DNA from: Avena insularis
Taxonomy: Eukaryota; Streptophyta; Magnoliopsida; Poales; Poaceae
DNA: 64,000 nt
Assembly: GCA_023614405.1 (NCBI GenBank)
Contig: CM042697.1
Span: 298,678,954 to 298,742,953, forward strand
Direction of reading: 5' to 3'
This document shows positions 49,571 through 60,187 of this stretch, in pieces; the first letter of the stretch is position 1, and every line of letters begins with the position of its first letter. The notes beneath the pieces were generated by a model. The model was not told the origin of the DNA, ran no database searches, and saw only the letters and a list, made by a program, of their open reading frames with translations. The translations under genes were made by a program, and so were the position numbers.

Positions 49571-50058
49571 GGTAGTATGGTATCCTCTTAGTGGCCCATT
49601 CAGGATCACAACAACGTCACCACTTAATGCGTTGATCTGTTTTTTACACTTAATAATCATTTGTAGCCCGGTGTTTCACGGTACACTTGGTTGTATCAAA
49701 ATACTATTGCTATGCTTGTGGCCTCTCAGCGGCTTTAGTATATTAGGATGTGTTGCCCAAATAATATTATCTCTATTGGAACCTTACACATGATTATGCT
49801 TATTATTATCTTTTATCTCATATGATGTGCAGCTGCAAGTGGATCTTCAACCCTGGCCTATCTCCATCCATTTATTCAACCATAATATAAAGTAAACAAT
49901 ATTGTTTCGGTAAGAAAGGTAAAATCAAGAAAACAAAGTCTTGTAGACATGTCCTTATTTTAATTCCTATTAGCGTTATTTCCCAAGGTTCGATTAAACC
50001 TAGGTCTACTAAGGAAAAAGCTACTATACTCCATCGGTAATTCAGATTGAATGTATCA
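49571..50058 (+). repeat. Athila-like 3' LTR, right part
   Basis: Aligns with 42448-42919 and ends in ATGTATCA. GGTAG at 49571-49575 is the empty site for the outer element. The sequence directly after belongs to a different gypsy gag. Confidence 0.85.
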
Positions 50059-50060
50059 CC

Positions 50061-50910
50061 ATGCAATTCCTACAGCGACAACTGAAGGGCGCATCACGAG
50101 CCTGGCTCAACAATCTCCCCTCGGGTTCAATATGCAGCTGGGAGGAGCTTGTGTACATCTTCGTCCGGAACTTCAAGGGCACCTACAAGTGGCCATCATA
50201 AATCGAAGAACTTCGCTCCTGCTACCAAAAGCCAGCGAATCCCTTCGGTCATACATACAGCGGTTGTCATCCTCAATAACTCCACAGAAGACATCTCCGA
50301 GGAACGCGCAATTGATGCGGTCAACGGTGCTGTATGCCGCCTTGAGCTCAGGGAGGAGCTAGGCCGCACTTAGCCGATGACCATCGACCAACTGATGGAT
50401 ATCGCGAATCACTGGGCAGCTGGCGAAGATGCCATCCACAATGACCGAGCACACTCGGATGATGAACATGACCTCGGCTTTAGTCATGACCACCGAGGCA
50501 AAAAGGAGAATGCGTGGTTACGAAGACCGTGAAGAAGTCTACACGGTCACGGCCGGCTACGCCGACAAGCGCAACGATGGCAACCGCGGCGGTGGTACTG
50601 CAACAGCGGCTACCGTGACAGCGATAAAACCACACAAGTGTGGCAATGTCGCACTCACGACGATACACCCACCACCATGGAGAGGTTGCCGGGTCCTTGC
50701 AATGTCCACTTCTACATTGATAATAAGGATAGCAAGAGGAAATACAGCCACCTCCTCAAGGACTATCGTCAGTTCCAGAAACTCCAAGATGCATACGCTC
50801 AGCTACAGCGTGAGGCAAGAAACCAAGGGTACGACACCGGCCCAGGACTCGTGGAATATGGTGCTCCACCACCACCACCTAGAGGACCCGCGCAGCCTGT
50901 GGTTGCATAG
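50061..50910 (+). pseudogene. Tat-like gag remnant
   Basis: Starts with a capsid segment containing ASRAWLNNLP and SWEELVYIFVRNF, typical of Retrotrans_gag, which ends in a TAA near 50199. Later parts move between frames. The 50638-50910 frame has GPCNVHFYIDN and HLLKDYRQFQKLQ, which correspond to the region before the protease in Tat-type elements, followed by a proline-rich end. The zinc-knuckle cysteines are not clear. Confidence 0.75.
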
Positions 50911-51009
50911 GCCCAAAGCAACGGTGTCGAGCAATACCCACACCCACTAGGAACATGGGCATGATCCAGAAGGGATGCCCCTCCAACAGGACCCAGAAGA
51001 CCATCAGTC

Positions 51010-51650
51010 TCTAGGTGAACTTGGCAGTCACCATTCCACCAGCCGTCCCTGAGTACCCAATGGCTTTGTGTCCTGCATCACTTTCGATAGATCTAACCAC
51101 CCACATCAGATCCCTCGTCTAGGCCTCGCAGCCCTGGTCCTCGAGGCCCAAATCGGTGGCTTTGATATGAGTCTTCATGGATGTCAGTAGCAGCATCAAC
51201 CTCATGTTCGCCGGCACCCTAAGCACCATGCGGATCCCCGTATCTAGCCTTGAGGCATCTAAAATGACCTTCCACGGCATCGTCCCAGGAAATGGGATAT
51301 ACCCCCTAGGAAAAATGTACCTCGATGTCATCTTCGACATGCCCTAGAACTTCAGGCTTGAGCGTCTCGAGTTCGAGGTGGTCTACTCGCCATCACAATA
51401 CCACACCATCCTCAGTCGCGTGGCACTCGCACGATACTTGGTGGTACCACACTATGCGTACCTCCTAATGAAGATGCCTGGACCAAACAGCGTCATCACC
51501 ATCCAAGGGACCTTTACCAGATCCGACAACTGCGATAGGGAATTCAACGAAATCTCCCAGACCTTCGGCTTGCAAGAGGAACTCATGAAGCTGAAGGAGT
51601 CAACAAACACAAGCCTTCCCTCGGTGATCAAGACAAATGCACCAGAATAA
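51010..51650 (+). pseudogene. Tat-like aspartic protease remnant
   Basis: In the frame of 51177 the active-site region reads MDVSSSINLMF, where relatives have MDGGSSINLI; the catalytic aspartate remains but the two glycines after it are replaced. HGIVPG and YPLGK follow, then an internal stop near 51343. The remaining 51378-51650 frame contains RYLVVPHYAYL and KMPGPNSVITI. It is not functional. Confidence 0.75.
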
Positions 51651-52600
51651 TATTTCGACTCCACGGTCAACACCAAGGAGATCCAGGTACACCCGATGGA
51701 CCCTGCCAAGATGGACCTCATCGCCAACAACTTGAGTTCTGTATAGGAACTTGCGCTCATTGAATTCCTCCGTGAGCACTGGAAAATCTTCGCCTGGTGT
51801 CATGCCGACATGCTAGGACTTCCCAAGGAATTCTCCGAGCATGCACTCAATGTGTTCCCTGATGCACTGCCAGTCAAGTAGTGGATGTGTCGTCTATCAG
51901 AAGAGATGGACAAAGTAGTCAGTATGGAAGTCAACAAACTCCTCAACGCTGACTTCATCCATGAGATCAAGCAAAGCACCTAGGTAGCTAACCCACTACT
52001 GGTGCCAAAGAAGGACATGGACATACTACGGATATGTGTGTACTTCACGACCCTCAATAAGCATAGCCCGACGGACCACTTCCCCTTACCGTGTATGGAT
52101 CAAATCATCGATTATACCGTGGGGTGCCAACACTTCTCCTTCATTGATGCCTACGCAGTCTACCACAAGATTCAGATGAAGGTGGAAGAGCAGAAAAAAC
52201 GGCCTTCTTCACACCATTCGGAGTCTACTGCTACAAAACGATGCCCTTCGGGCCGAAGAACACAGACACAACCTATCAAAGGTGCATGAAAGCCTGCCTG
52301 AAGAGTCAGCTTGGCCCAAGATCCAAGACTATGTCAACAACATAGTAGTCCAGATAAAAGAAAGCATGACGCTGATCGACGATCTCTGCAAGACGCTCGA
52401 CAATGTCGACAACTACAAGAGCAAGGTAAACTCGAAAAAGTGCACCTTCGATGTCCCCTCTAGCCAACTACTCAAGTACCTTATCTTCATAAGGGGAATT
52501 GAAGAAAACCTGAAACAGATCAAGGCCATACTGGCCATGGAGAATCCAAAGAACATAAAGGGCGTCCAACAGCTAGCTAGGTGAATCGCGGCGCTCAGTC
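51651..52600 (+). pseudogene. Tat-like reverse transcriptase remnant
   Basis: The RT spans several frames. The 52002-52289 frame has VPKKD, DFPLPCMDQI-like and SFIDAYAVYHKI segments. The 52282-52584 frame has the active-site region, but YVDD is changed to YVNN (52330-52341), which removes both catalytic aspartates. Stops and frame changes occur at about 51655, 51745, 51880 and 52195-52285. The enzyme cannot work. Confidence 0.85.
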
Positions 52601-53069
52601 GATTCATCAGTCATATGGGTGAAGAGGCCCTTCCTTTCTATCAACTCCTTTGGAAGACGGAGCGGTTCGAATGGACAACTGAAGTGCAAGAGGCATTTGA
52701 AGACCTCAAACATTTTCTATCAACCTCATCAGTCCTAGTGACCCATAAGGAGAAGAAGCATATGTTGCTATACATAGCCGCAACACACCAGGTAGACAGC
52801 ACCGTGCTCGTGTTCGACCAAGCCGAGGAGGGAAAGATCCACGTAGTGCAGCGCCCGGTGTACTACTTCAACAAGGTACTTACACCAAACAAGCAACGAT
52901 ACCCCATTACCAGAAGCTGGCCTATGGCGTTTTCATGACCACGTGTTGACTATGCCACTACTTCCAAGAGCACCATATATTCATAGTCAACGATGTGCCA
53001 CTATCCCACATCCTCAACAACCCCGAAGCAACATGCGAGTAGACCTTTGGGGCATCAAACTATCCCCAC
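52601..53069 (+). pseudogene. Tat-like RT connection and RNase H start
   Basis: The 52615-52938 frame holds the connection (FQLL-like, ERFEWTTEVQEAFEDLK) and the start of RNase H (LLYIAATHQVDSTVLV), then breaks. After a frame change the sequence NNPEAT near 53020 is still recognisable. The CACTA element cuts it at 53070. Confidence 0.8.
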
Positions 53070-53083
53070 CACTACTAGGAAAA
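53070..53083 (+). repeat. CACTA left terminal inverted repeat
   Basis: CACTACTAGGAAAA is the canonical start of grass CACTA elements. The right partner would read TTTTCCTAGTAGTG and is not found up to 61775. Confidence 0.9.
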
Positions 53084-53099
53084 TGGCTATAGGTAATCA

Positions 53100-53460
53100 G
53101 CACATCCGTGGCTCACATGGTTGAAGTGCCCCACGGCTAAAACAGGCGTGGCTCACCTATGGGCAGTGCCCTACTAGTAACTAGAACAAACGTGGCGCAC
53201 ATGACCATAGTGCACCACAGATATGTGTGGGCCAGGGCCCTGTTGGCCGCACGCCAAACATCTGTAGCGCATATAGGGTAGGTGCGCTATGGTTGTTTGT
53301 GTCAACCGTGGCGCACATGGAGGGAGTGCGCTATGCCTAAGCGCATGCCCCCTCTGCTGTGAAACGGCCAGACACATCCGTGGCGCACTATGGCATGTGC
53401 GCCACGGATGTTACTCCTCCCTGTGGCGCACTAGGGTAGAGTGCGCCACGGATGTGTCGA
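53100..53460. repeat. CACTA subterminal repeats
   Basis: Short motifs such as CCGTGGCGCAC and GTGCGCCACGG occur many times in both orientations. The best pair, 53375-53387 and 53398-53410, is a perfect 13-bp inverted repeat. GTAGCGCA and TGCGCTA variants occur at about 53263-53289. Such motifs are the binding sites of the second CACTA protein (TNPA in En/Spm). Confidence 0.85.
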
Positions 53461-53739
53461 TTTTTTTTGACAGCACTTTATGTGCACATGTGTGACCACA
53501 TCCACCACCCCACACTTCACTTTCCCCTTCTTCTTCCTCCTTAGATCTAGTCGGGATCTTCTCCTTCCCACCTCAATTTCTCCACCCATTCACCATTTTT
53601 AGCATGTAGAACTTGCCTTGGATGTTACATAAGTAATAGAGGAAGGTCTCCGGTCTCTCATCTCCTTCTCCGGTCTCGCGCGCACCTCTCCTTTCCATCT
53701 TTCTCGCGATTGTTCTCTCATCTCGGTAAGTTGTCCATG

Positions 53740-53920
53740 TAAGGATGTGTTCATGTGTATATGGTATGCTCATATGTATGTAGATGATCGATGCTCATGA
53801 TGTGTGTATGGAGAGGATCGATGGTCATATGTGTGTGTATATGGAGAGAATCGATGATGCTCATGCATGTGTGTATGGATAGGATAATGATATGTTCATG
53901 TGTGTATGGATCGGTCTTTC
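53740..53920. repeat. Imperfect minisatellite in the TNP2 leader
   Basis: About four imperfect copies of a roughly 45-bp unit containing GATCGATG, TCATGTGTGTGTATGG and AGAG. On the minus strand it makes a repetitive H/T/I-rich frame that is not a gene. Confidence 0.7.
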
Positions 53921-54124
53921 TCTTGTGTTTGTATGTGAACAAGTTGCCATTTGTTTTGCCAAAATGTTGATTTATTTCCATTTTGGCAAGACTTTGGCAT
54001 TTCGCAAGGGTCCTAATTTTAGGATAGGTCATGCCGAAATTTTCTATCGACCATTGCATGCATGCATTCATATATGTGGTTCTAAAAGACTTCTAATTGT
54101 ACCGTGTACACCGTGCAGGAAAAA

Positions 54125-57100
54125 ATGGTCCGCATAATGAGCGAAGGCATTGTGGCTAGATTTTTGAAATGTGCGATGGCCGACATGATACGAAATAACA
54201 AGACGGATATAAGATGTCCGTGCAGAAGATGCAAACTCAACTGGGTGATCGACCCGTTCCGAATCTGCAGCGCACTCTTCGCCATGGTTTCATGGATGGA
54301 TACACTCGTTGGATAATCGATGATGAAGACGATGGAGACGGTGAAGGTGGCCAACATGACGATGATCATCATAACGGCGAGAACGGGCGAGATGATGAAG
54401 AGTCTCCTGGAGATGGTGAAGGTGCGGAAGCATACCGGGATGATGATGATCTAGATGCCGGAGGAGCAGACAACGATGGAACAACGTCAGGCTGGGTGCG
54501 GGACCCTTATGTGCAAGAGCTGCTTCTCAAGCAGACGAGTAACGCCAGGGCTGCCGCTAGAGAGAAAGCCAAGCTTGCGCAACTTGAGAAAGACGCGGTT
54601 ACTCCATTGTATGAAGGATGCAGGCCCGATGATACCCGGTTGAATGTAACGATCAAGGCTATGGAGATGAAGACAAAACACAAATTGAGCGACGCAAGCT
54701 TCGACGATATGATGGCATTCTGGCACGATCGTCTCCCGGAGGGGAACACATGTCCAACTAGTATCGAGGACGCCAAGAAAATAGTCTGTCCTCTCGATCT
54801 ACCACACATTAGATATCACGTATGCATCAACGATTGCATCATTTATCGGGGCGAGGACGCGGATAAAACCACATGCCTGGTGTGCGGCGTGAGTCGATAC
54901 AAGAAAGGGAAGAAAGCACCTCGAAAAGTGGTATGGTACTTTCCTATCACTCCTCGTCTGCAGCGCTATTTCCCGGACCCTAAGGAAGCGAAGCTCATGC
55001 GATGGCATGCGGAAAGGAAGAAGCCAGGAGATGATGATGATGACCCCGAAAAGGATGAGCTGGCGCACCTTCGATGCTAGCGATTGGAAAGCATTGGACC
55101 TCGAATTCGAATTCGGTGGAGATTCGAGGAACATCAGGCTTGGTGCGAGCACCGATGGACTCAATCCGTTCGGTAGCAGAGCAGACGCACAGACTTGGCC
55201 CGTGTTTGTATGGATGTACAACCTCCCTCCATGGTTGTGCATGAAGAAGAAGTACATACAAATGAGTATGCTAATTCAAGGGCCGAAACAACCTGGTACC
55301 GACATCAATCTGTATCTCGGGCTGTTGAAAGAGGAGCTAGCCACGTTATGGGAATCTGGAGCCAATACTTACGACGCCGTCGCACAAGATTATTTCACTA
55401 TGAGAGCTGCGTTGGTCACTACGGTGCAAGACTATCCAGGTTGCGGGTATATCTCGGGGCAGGTTATCCAAGGATTCTGTGCACGCGTTAGGTGCATGGA
55501 TAACACAAGCTATCTCCAACTAGAGAAAGATCTAGGGTCATCGAAAACCGTGTTCATGGCGCACCGGAGGTGGCTCGGCAAGAATGATCCATGGAGAAAA
55601 CGTGGAGACCTGTTCGATGGCAAATCCGAGACCCGAGGAATCCCAGAGCGTAGGAGAAGCGAAGAAGTGGAAGAGTTGCTGAAAAACTGGAAAGATTGTC
55701 CTAAGCCTGGAAAGAAGCAAAAGAGGCAGCAACAAGACAAGCCGCTGATGAAGGTATGGAAAACAAGGTCTGTTTTCTGGGAGTTGCCATACTGGAAGTT
55801 TCTCCGCATGCCTCATAGCCTCGACATCATGCATATCACGAAAAACGTGTGCGAGAGTCTGGTCGCCACCATAATCAACATGCCAGATAGGACGAAAGAT
55901 GGTCCGAAAGCAAGGCACGACCTGATATGCTTGGGTATCCGGAAGGAGCTTCAGGAGGACGCACTACTCCTGATGGTCAGGAAGATGACGATGATCATGA
56001 GTCGGAGACGACACAAGGTCGTCGGAAGGGTAAAAAGTTCAAGAAGAACGAATATTACTGCCCTCCTTCTTGCTTCACTCTAAGCCAGGATGAGATCAAA
56101 CAGTTTTTCAAGTGCCTTCTAGGAGTCAAATTTCCTTACGGCTACGCGGACAAGATAAGCAGATACCTAGACGAGGCGAAGCAGAGGTTCAGTGGCATGA
56201 AGTCTCACGACTGTGCCGTGCTAATGACGCAGGTACTTCCGGTCGCACTAAGAGGGATAATGGACGAGCACGTCCGTGAAACATTATTTGGCCTATGCAA
56301 GTTTTTCTACGTCATCTCTAGGAAGTCGATTGGCGTGAATCAGCTCGGGAGGCTACAGGAGGAGATCGTGGTGATACTATGTGAGCTTGAGGTCTACTTC
56401 CCACCCGCATTCTTCAACATTATGGTGCATCTGCTGGCCCATGTCGTGGAGGACATCGTACAACTCGGGCCGATGTTCCTCCGCAGCATGGTGGCGTTCG
56501 AAAGGATGAACGGACACATCAAAGGATACGTTCACAACAGGTCCCGTCCAGATGGAAGCATAGCCAAGGGCTTTCTGGCCGAAGAGTGTATCTCTTTCTG
56601 CACGAATTATCTAGACATCGAGAACCCTGTCGGTCTTCCCGTCAACAGGCACCTTGGCAAGCTCGACGGATCTGGTCACCGAGAGGGTCGTCGCATACTG
56701 CATGCAGACTTCGATTTTCGACGCGCAAACTTTGATCGAGCAAACCTCGTCGTGCTACAGCATTTAGAACTGGTCGATCCTTGGGTACAGAAGCACAAAA
56801 GGTTAATCGAGAAGAGGTACAGTGACCGGGGCATACAGAGGACGCAGGGAGAAATAATCAAAGAGCACAACTCAGATTTCACGCGTTGGTTTAGGCAGAC
56901 GCTCCTTGATAATCCCCCGCGATCGCATTCTTCTAACACGGAAAAGATCATATTCACCTTGTCACAGGGACCGATGCAAAACCTGGTGACCTATCAGGCG
57001 TATGATATCAACGGTTACACATTCTACACGGAGGAAAAGGACAACAAGTGTGATTATCAGAACTCAGGCGTAACGTCGGAATTCTACACCGATGACAACG

Positions 57101-57540
57101 TGAAGGAAAGACTCCACAGAAGAATCGAGGAGATCTGGGAGCTCGACTAATATGGAGAAAAGGTGCCGATGTTCCATGTCAGATGGGCAAAGAGTGTCGA
57201 AAGAGAAGACCGGTATTTCACAACCATGGTTATACCAGAGTAGCCAAATCCAAGGCCGCCGGTGCAAACGTGGCCGTGAAAAATGAACCGTGGGTACTGG
57301 CTACCAAAGTGGACCAATGTTTTTTCATTACCGACCCGATAAAGCCTAGCCGTGTTGTCATGAGGAGAGGAAAAAGAAACATCATCGGAATGGATGGAGT
57401 CGCCAGCGAAAGACTTGACCAAGACGCGATCCAAAGATTGAAGATGACGACGACTACGATGCAACAACATACATCACAAGAAGAAAAAGGACAACCCTAC
57501 CCAAAAAAGGTAGCCCGTTCGAAAGAAGAAACATTAAAGT
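54125..57540 (+). pseudogene. CACTA TNP2-like transposase, frameshifted
   Basis: The transposase cuts and moves the element. The likely start is MVRIMSEG at 54125, just after CACCGTGCAG, a possible leader-intron acceptor. A transposase-associated domain follows (CPCRRC, then HGFMDGYTRW in another frame). After an acidic linker come the TNP2 domain (about 54790-55925, with YRGEDADKTTCLVC and LDIMHITKNV), a DUF4218-type region (56080-56620, with FERMNGHIKGY and EECISFC), and a DUF4216-type C-terminus (56990-57330). Frame changes lie near 54265-54290, 55063-55075, 55925-55990 and 57240, plus a stop at 57148-57150 inside the WELD motif. No splice signals explain these, so it is a pseudogene. The total, over 1100 codons, is normal for the family. 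Confidence 0.9.
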
Positions 57541-57969
57541 GCTGGGGCTAAATTATTCAACCGCGACAAAGAAGGGAAAAAAGATTGTAAAATGCTAGCT
57601 CAAAAAATATTGTAAAACGCGGGTAATTAAAAAAAGATTGTAATATTCATGGACAAATTATTATGAAATTTAGTTATACTTTGAATCATATTTGTAACAC
57701 TTTTATGACATATATTATCACTTTTGGGCATTTTTGGAATATTTAAAAGTATTTTAAAAATAAAACAAAACTTGTATGGCATATATCACCACTTTTGGCA
57801 TTTTTTTGGAACATTTAAAAGTATTTTTAAAATAAAAATAAAAAAGTGGGGCACCAGGATTCGAACCTGGGTGCTCATAGTTTAGAATAGAGTAGTGGGC
57901 AGAACCAGTGGGATAGACAAGAGTTCTTGCTAGAAGGAGCGCTGGACTCTTGTTATAGAGTGGTTAGAT
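57541..57969 (+). other. CACTA intergenic region with tRNA-like T-arm
   Basis: AT-rich 3' flank of TNP2 with no gene. On the minus strand 57854-57870 forms a perfect 5-bp stem with the loop TTCGAAT (CCAGG TTCGAAT CCTGG), the sequence of a tRNA T-arm, followed by TGCCCCAC. No full tRNA can be folded. Confidence 0.6.
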
Positions 57970-58052
57970 CCCAGATAGGCGTAGCGCAGTAGCCCGAGTG
58001 CGCTGCAGACATCCGCATCACACTCTGGCATAGTGCGCTACACCTATCTGGG
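57970..58052. repeat. Long inverted repeat between the CACTA genes
   Basis: 57970-57988 and 58034-58052 pair over 19 bp with one mismatch (arm CCCAGATAGGCGTAGCGCA). The loop contains further TAGCGCA and TGCGCT motifs, like the subterminal repeats at the left end. Confidence 0.85.
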
Positions 58053-58189
58053 TTTTATCCACGTCATCGATCTCTCTCACACTCACTCATCCCCATCTCT
58101 CTCACACTCGCTCATCCCCATCCCCAGCCCGATCTATCCCCTCTGCCACTGCCTCCAGCCGATCTGTGGAGGAGGACGCCCGTGCCGCT

Positions 58190-58360
58190 GCCGATCCATG
58201 GAGGAGGAGGAGGCCCGCGCCGCTCGTGGAGGAGGAAGCCCGCGCTTCTCGAGGAGGAGGAGGCCCGCGTCTGCCGATCCGTGGAGGTCATCGCTGCTCG
58301 AGGAGGAGGAGGCCGCCGCCGCTCGAGGATGAGGAGGAGGAGGCCGCCATCTCGCCCGCG
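58190..58360 (+). repeat. GAG/GCC-rich imperfect tandem repeat
   Basis: Repeated GAGGAGGAGGAGGCCCGCG-like units alternate with CCGCTCG-like segments. Frames across it give only E-, A- and R-rich low-complexity peptides on both strands. It lies in the leader of the second CACTA gene and ends at a possible splice donor (AGAGGTGAGC, 58383-58392). Confidence 0.7.
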
Positions 58361-58392
58361 CGCTCGTCATCGTCCTCGTCTTAGAGGTGAGC

Positions 58393-60187
58393 CTTCTCCC
58401 CTCTCTCCCTCTCTCCACTTCTCTCCCTATCTCCACGGGTTAGGGTTCAGAGTAGATTACTGATAGCACAAATTCTAATAAGTGGATCAAGCAAGATCCC
58501 TCTCCACTTCTCTCCCTATCTTCCAACAGAATTCTAGTGGATCAAGCACATAGTACTGTATTCTGCAGCAAATAGCCAAATTACCTTCTGTTTTCTTTGC
58601 AGTAGCACTCTGCTAGAAATCTCTCCCTCATCTCTGTGTTGTTCATGGTCTCCAGCAGTAGCAAGATCCTTCTATTTACTATGAATTGAAACTTCCCAGG
58701 CTTTCATCTAAAAAATGAACTAGGACAGTTAGGGTGAAGTAGAAGATGCATGTTTGAAACTGTTTACTACGCCATGTGATTTCTGACACGTATATTTTGT
58801 ATAATTGGTTCATTGTGTTAGCTAGTCAAGTAGTAGATGGTAGTTGGTAATCATACCGACATGGTTAGTTGCAAATAGGCATGAAAACAGTAGACGTAAA
58901 AATACACAAGGTTTGTGTGTAGAGGATTATTAAGTGTGCTGGTCCAAGAAGGGATCTTAGGGGGCTTTGGTTCTATTTCTGCTACCTAGGGGCGTCTGTG
59001 GTGTGGATTCCCCACACCTTCAGGGTAGCAACTATAAGAGGACAATGCAAAGTGAAGTCAATGCGTGAGTTCGAGGCTGCATAGTTCAATCCACTTTCAG
59101 AGTTTCAGGCCATCTAGTTGAGTTTGCGCACTTCACACCAATGCACCAATCCACTTTCAGAGTTCCAGGCCATTCAATGGTGTGGGAACTGATTCAGTTG
59201 GTATTATGGAAGTGAAATATCCTGATCCTTGATGTATCAGCATATATCATGGGTTTAGGCATGTCTATGGCCTGCTTTCATTTATTGAATTGAAGACTGT
59301 GGAACTTGATGACAAAGGGTAGGTTCTTGTGCTTTGTTATACATCTGGGGATGTTCGTATATTTTGATTAATATTGGGCTTATATTTTTAGCTATGGTCT
59401 TGGGCAACCGCCGTGACTAGGCAAAGCTGTGTAGACTTACTTCACCTCAGTTGTACATTCATATGCACCACAGAGATGTCAAGGCTATGCTCATATGTGT
59501 TGTTTCCCCTCAATAATTCCAACTGAAGCTTCTTAAAGCCTTCCCGCACAGACTGAAGGAGTTAAGATAAAAAACCAAAGAACAAAAAACACTTCTGAAG
59601 TCTGAACAGTAGATGCATATTATCATAGGTTTGATATTTTGGTTGATTGTGCTGATACACAAAAGTTATTGTAGCACAGATTGTGGGCATCCATTGTGGT
59701 TAGAACAATGACATTGCTTCATTGGAATCATACAATAGGTGGCATGCTTAAGTAAGGTCATTCTCATTTTTACCTTTACTTATTCACAAGATTTATTTTA
59801 ATTGGGTTGTCATTGTTTCTTAAAGAGATAGCTTCTGTCATATGGCTATGCTTAAATTGATAACAAAAGTATATATGGTTGTGGCACTGTGCTGGGACTG
59901 GATGGATGTGGTTGTGAAATGGTTTGGAAGGAAAAATAGAGTAGTGTTGGTTTTTCTACTATCTGTGCTGGGACAACAACACCTTGAAATTGTGCTTGTG
60001 CTTGTATATGAAGCACTTTATTATGTGTGTATGCAGGTTCTTGTATGAAATGAGTCCCGATTTTTGCCGGAATGTTGATTAACTTCCATTTGCGAAATCG
60101 GGCACTCCTAGTTTAAGAAAATTAGCAAAGGTCATGCCGGATTTTTCCGTGCATTTAACCAATTATTTGTTTTTTATTAGTGCAAAG
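58393..60187 (+). other. Probable leader or 5' intron of the second CACTA gene
   Basis: About 1.8 kb with no coding domain. Its end (60040-60187) resembles the sequence before TNP2 (53938-54050): both have an AATGTTGATT...TTCCATTT segment followed by GGTCATGCCG and AATTTT/GGATTTTT. TTTTTATTAGTGCAAAG precedes the start codon. A 60-bp offset repeat (CAATCCACTTTCAGAGTT at 59087 and 59147) lies inside. Confidence 0.55.

Larger units (their letters stand above)
42448..50058 (+). mobile_element. Athila/Sabrina-like non-autonomous gypsy element
   Basis: The plus-strand element has an LTR end at 42448-42919, a tRNA-Asp type primer site at 42930-42947, a broken gag (43128-43970), protease remnants (44540-44900), a downstream ORF region (46030-47240) and a 3' LTR ending at 50058. 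The gag and primer site place it with Athila/Sabrina-type elements. No RT, RNase H or integrase is readable between 44900 and 46000, so it depended on other elements. Its 5' LTR is interrupted by the outer element. Confidence 0.8.
50059..53069 (+). mobile_element. Decayed Tat-like Ty3/gypsy gag-pol fragment
   Basis: Begins in the middle of a gag coding region and ends in RNase H, where the CACTA element starts. Gag, protease, RT and RNase H remnants appear in the right order on the plus strand, with many stops and frame changes. No LTR is visible in the window; the left part would lie on the far side of the Athila-like element. It is the oldest layer in this part of the window. The deduced segments resemble the Tat/RIRE2-type proteins of grasses. 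Confidence 0.85.

Noticed and set aside
49341..49793. 150-residue open frame in the Athila-like 3' LTR area
   Set aside because: Its second half lies in LTR sequence, the matching 5' LTR part has other breaks, and there is no domain.
53573..54071. Repetitive H/T/I-rich frames on the minus strand
   Set aside because: They are the antisense of the minisatellite in the TNP2 leader.
57846..57930. Complete tRNA gene on the minus strand
   Set aside because: Only the T-arm and part of the acceptor are present; no anticodon arm, D-arm or 5' acceptor strand could be paired.
57970..58052. A MITE formed by the long inverted repeat
   Set aside because: No target duplication flanks it and its motifs match the CACTA subterminal set, so it is part of that element.
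58033..58463. Open frames in the GAG/GCC-rich repeat
   Set aside because: Frames on both strands are open because of the trinucleotide repeat. Only E-, A- and R-rich peptides result.
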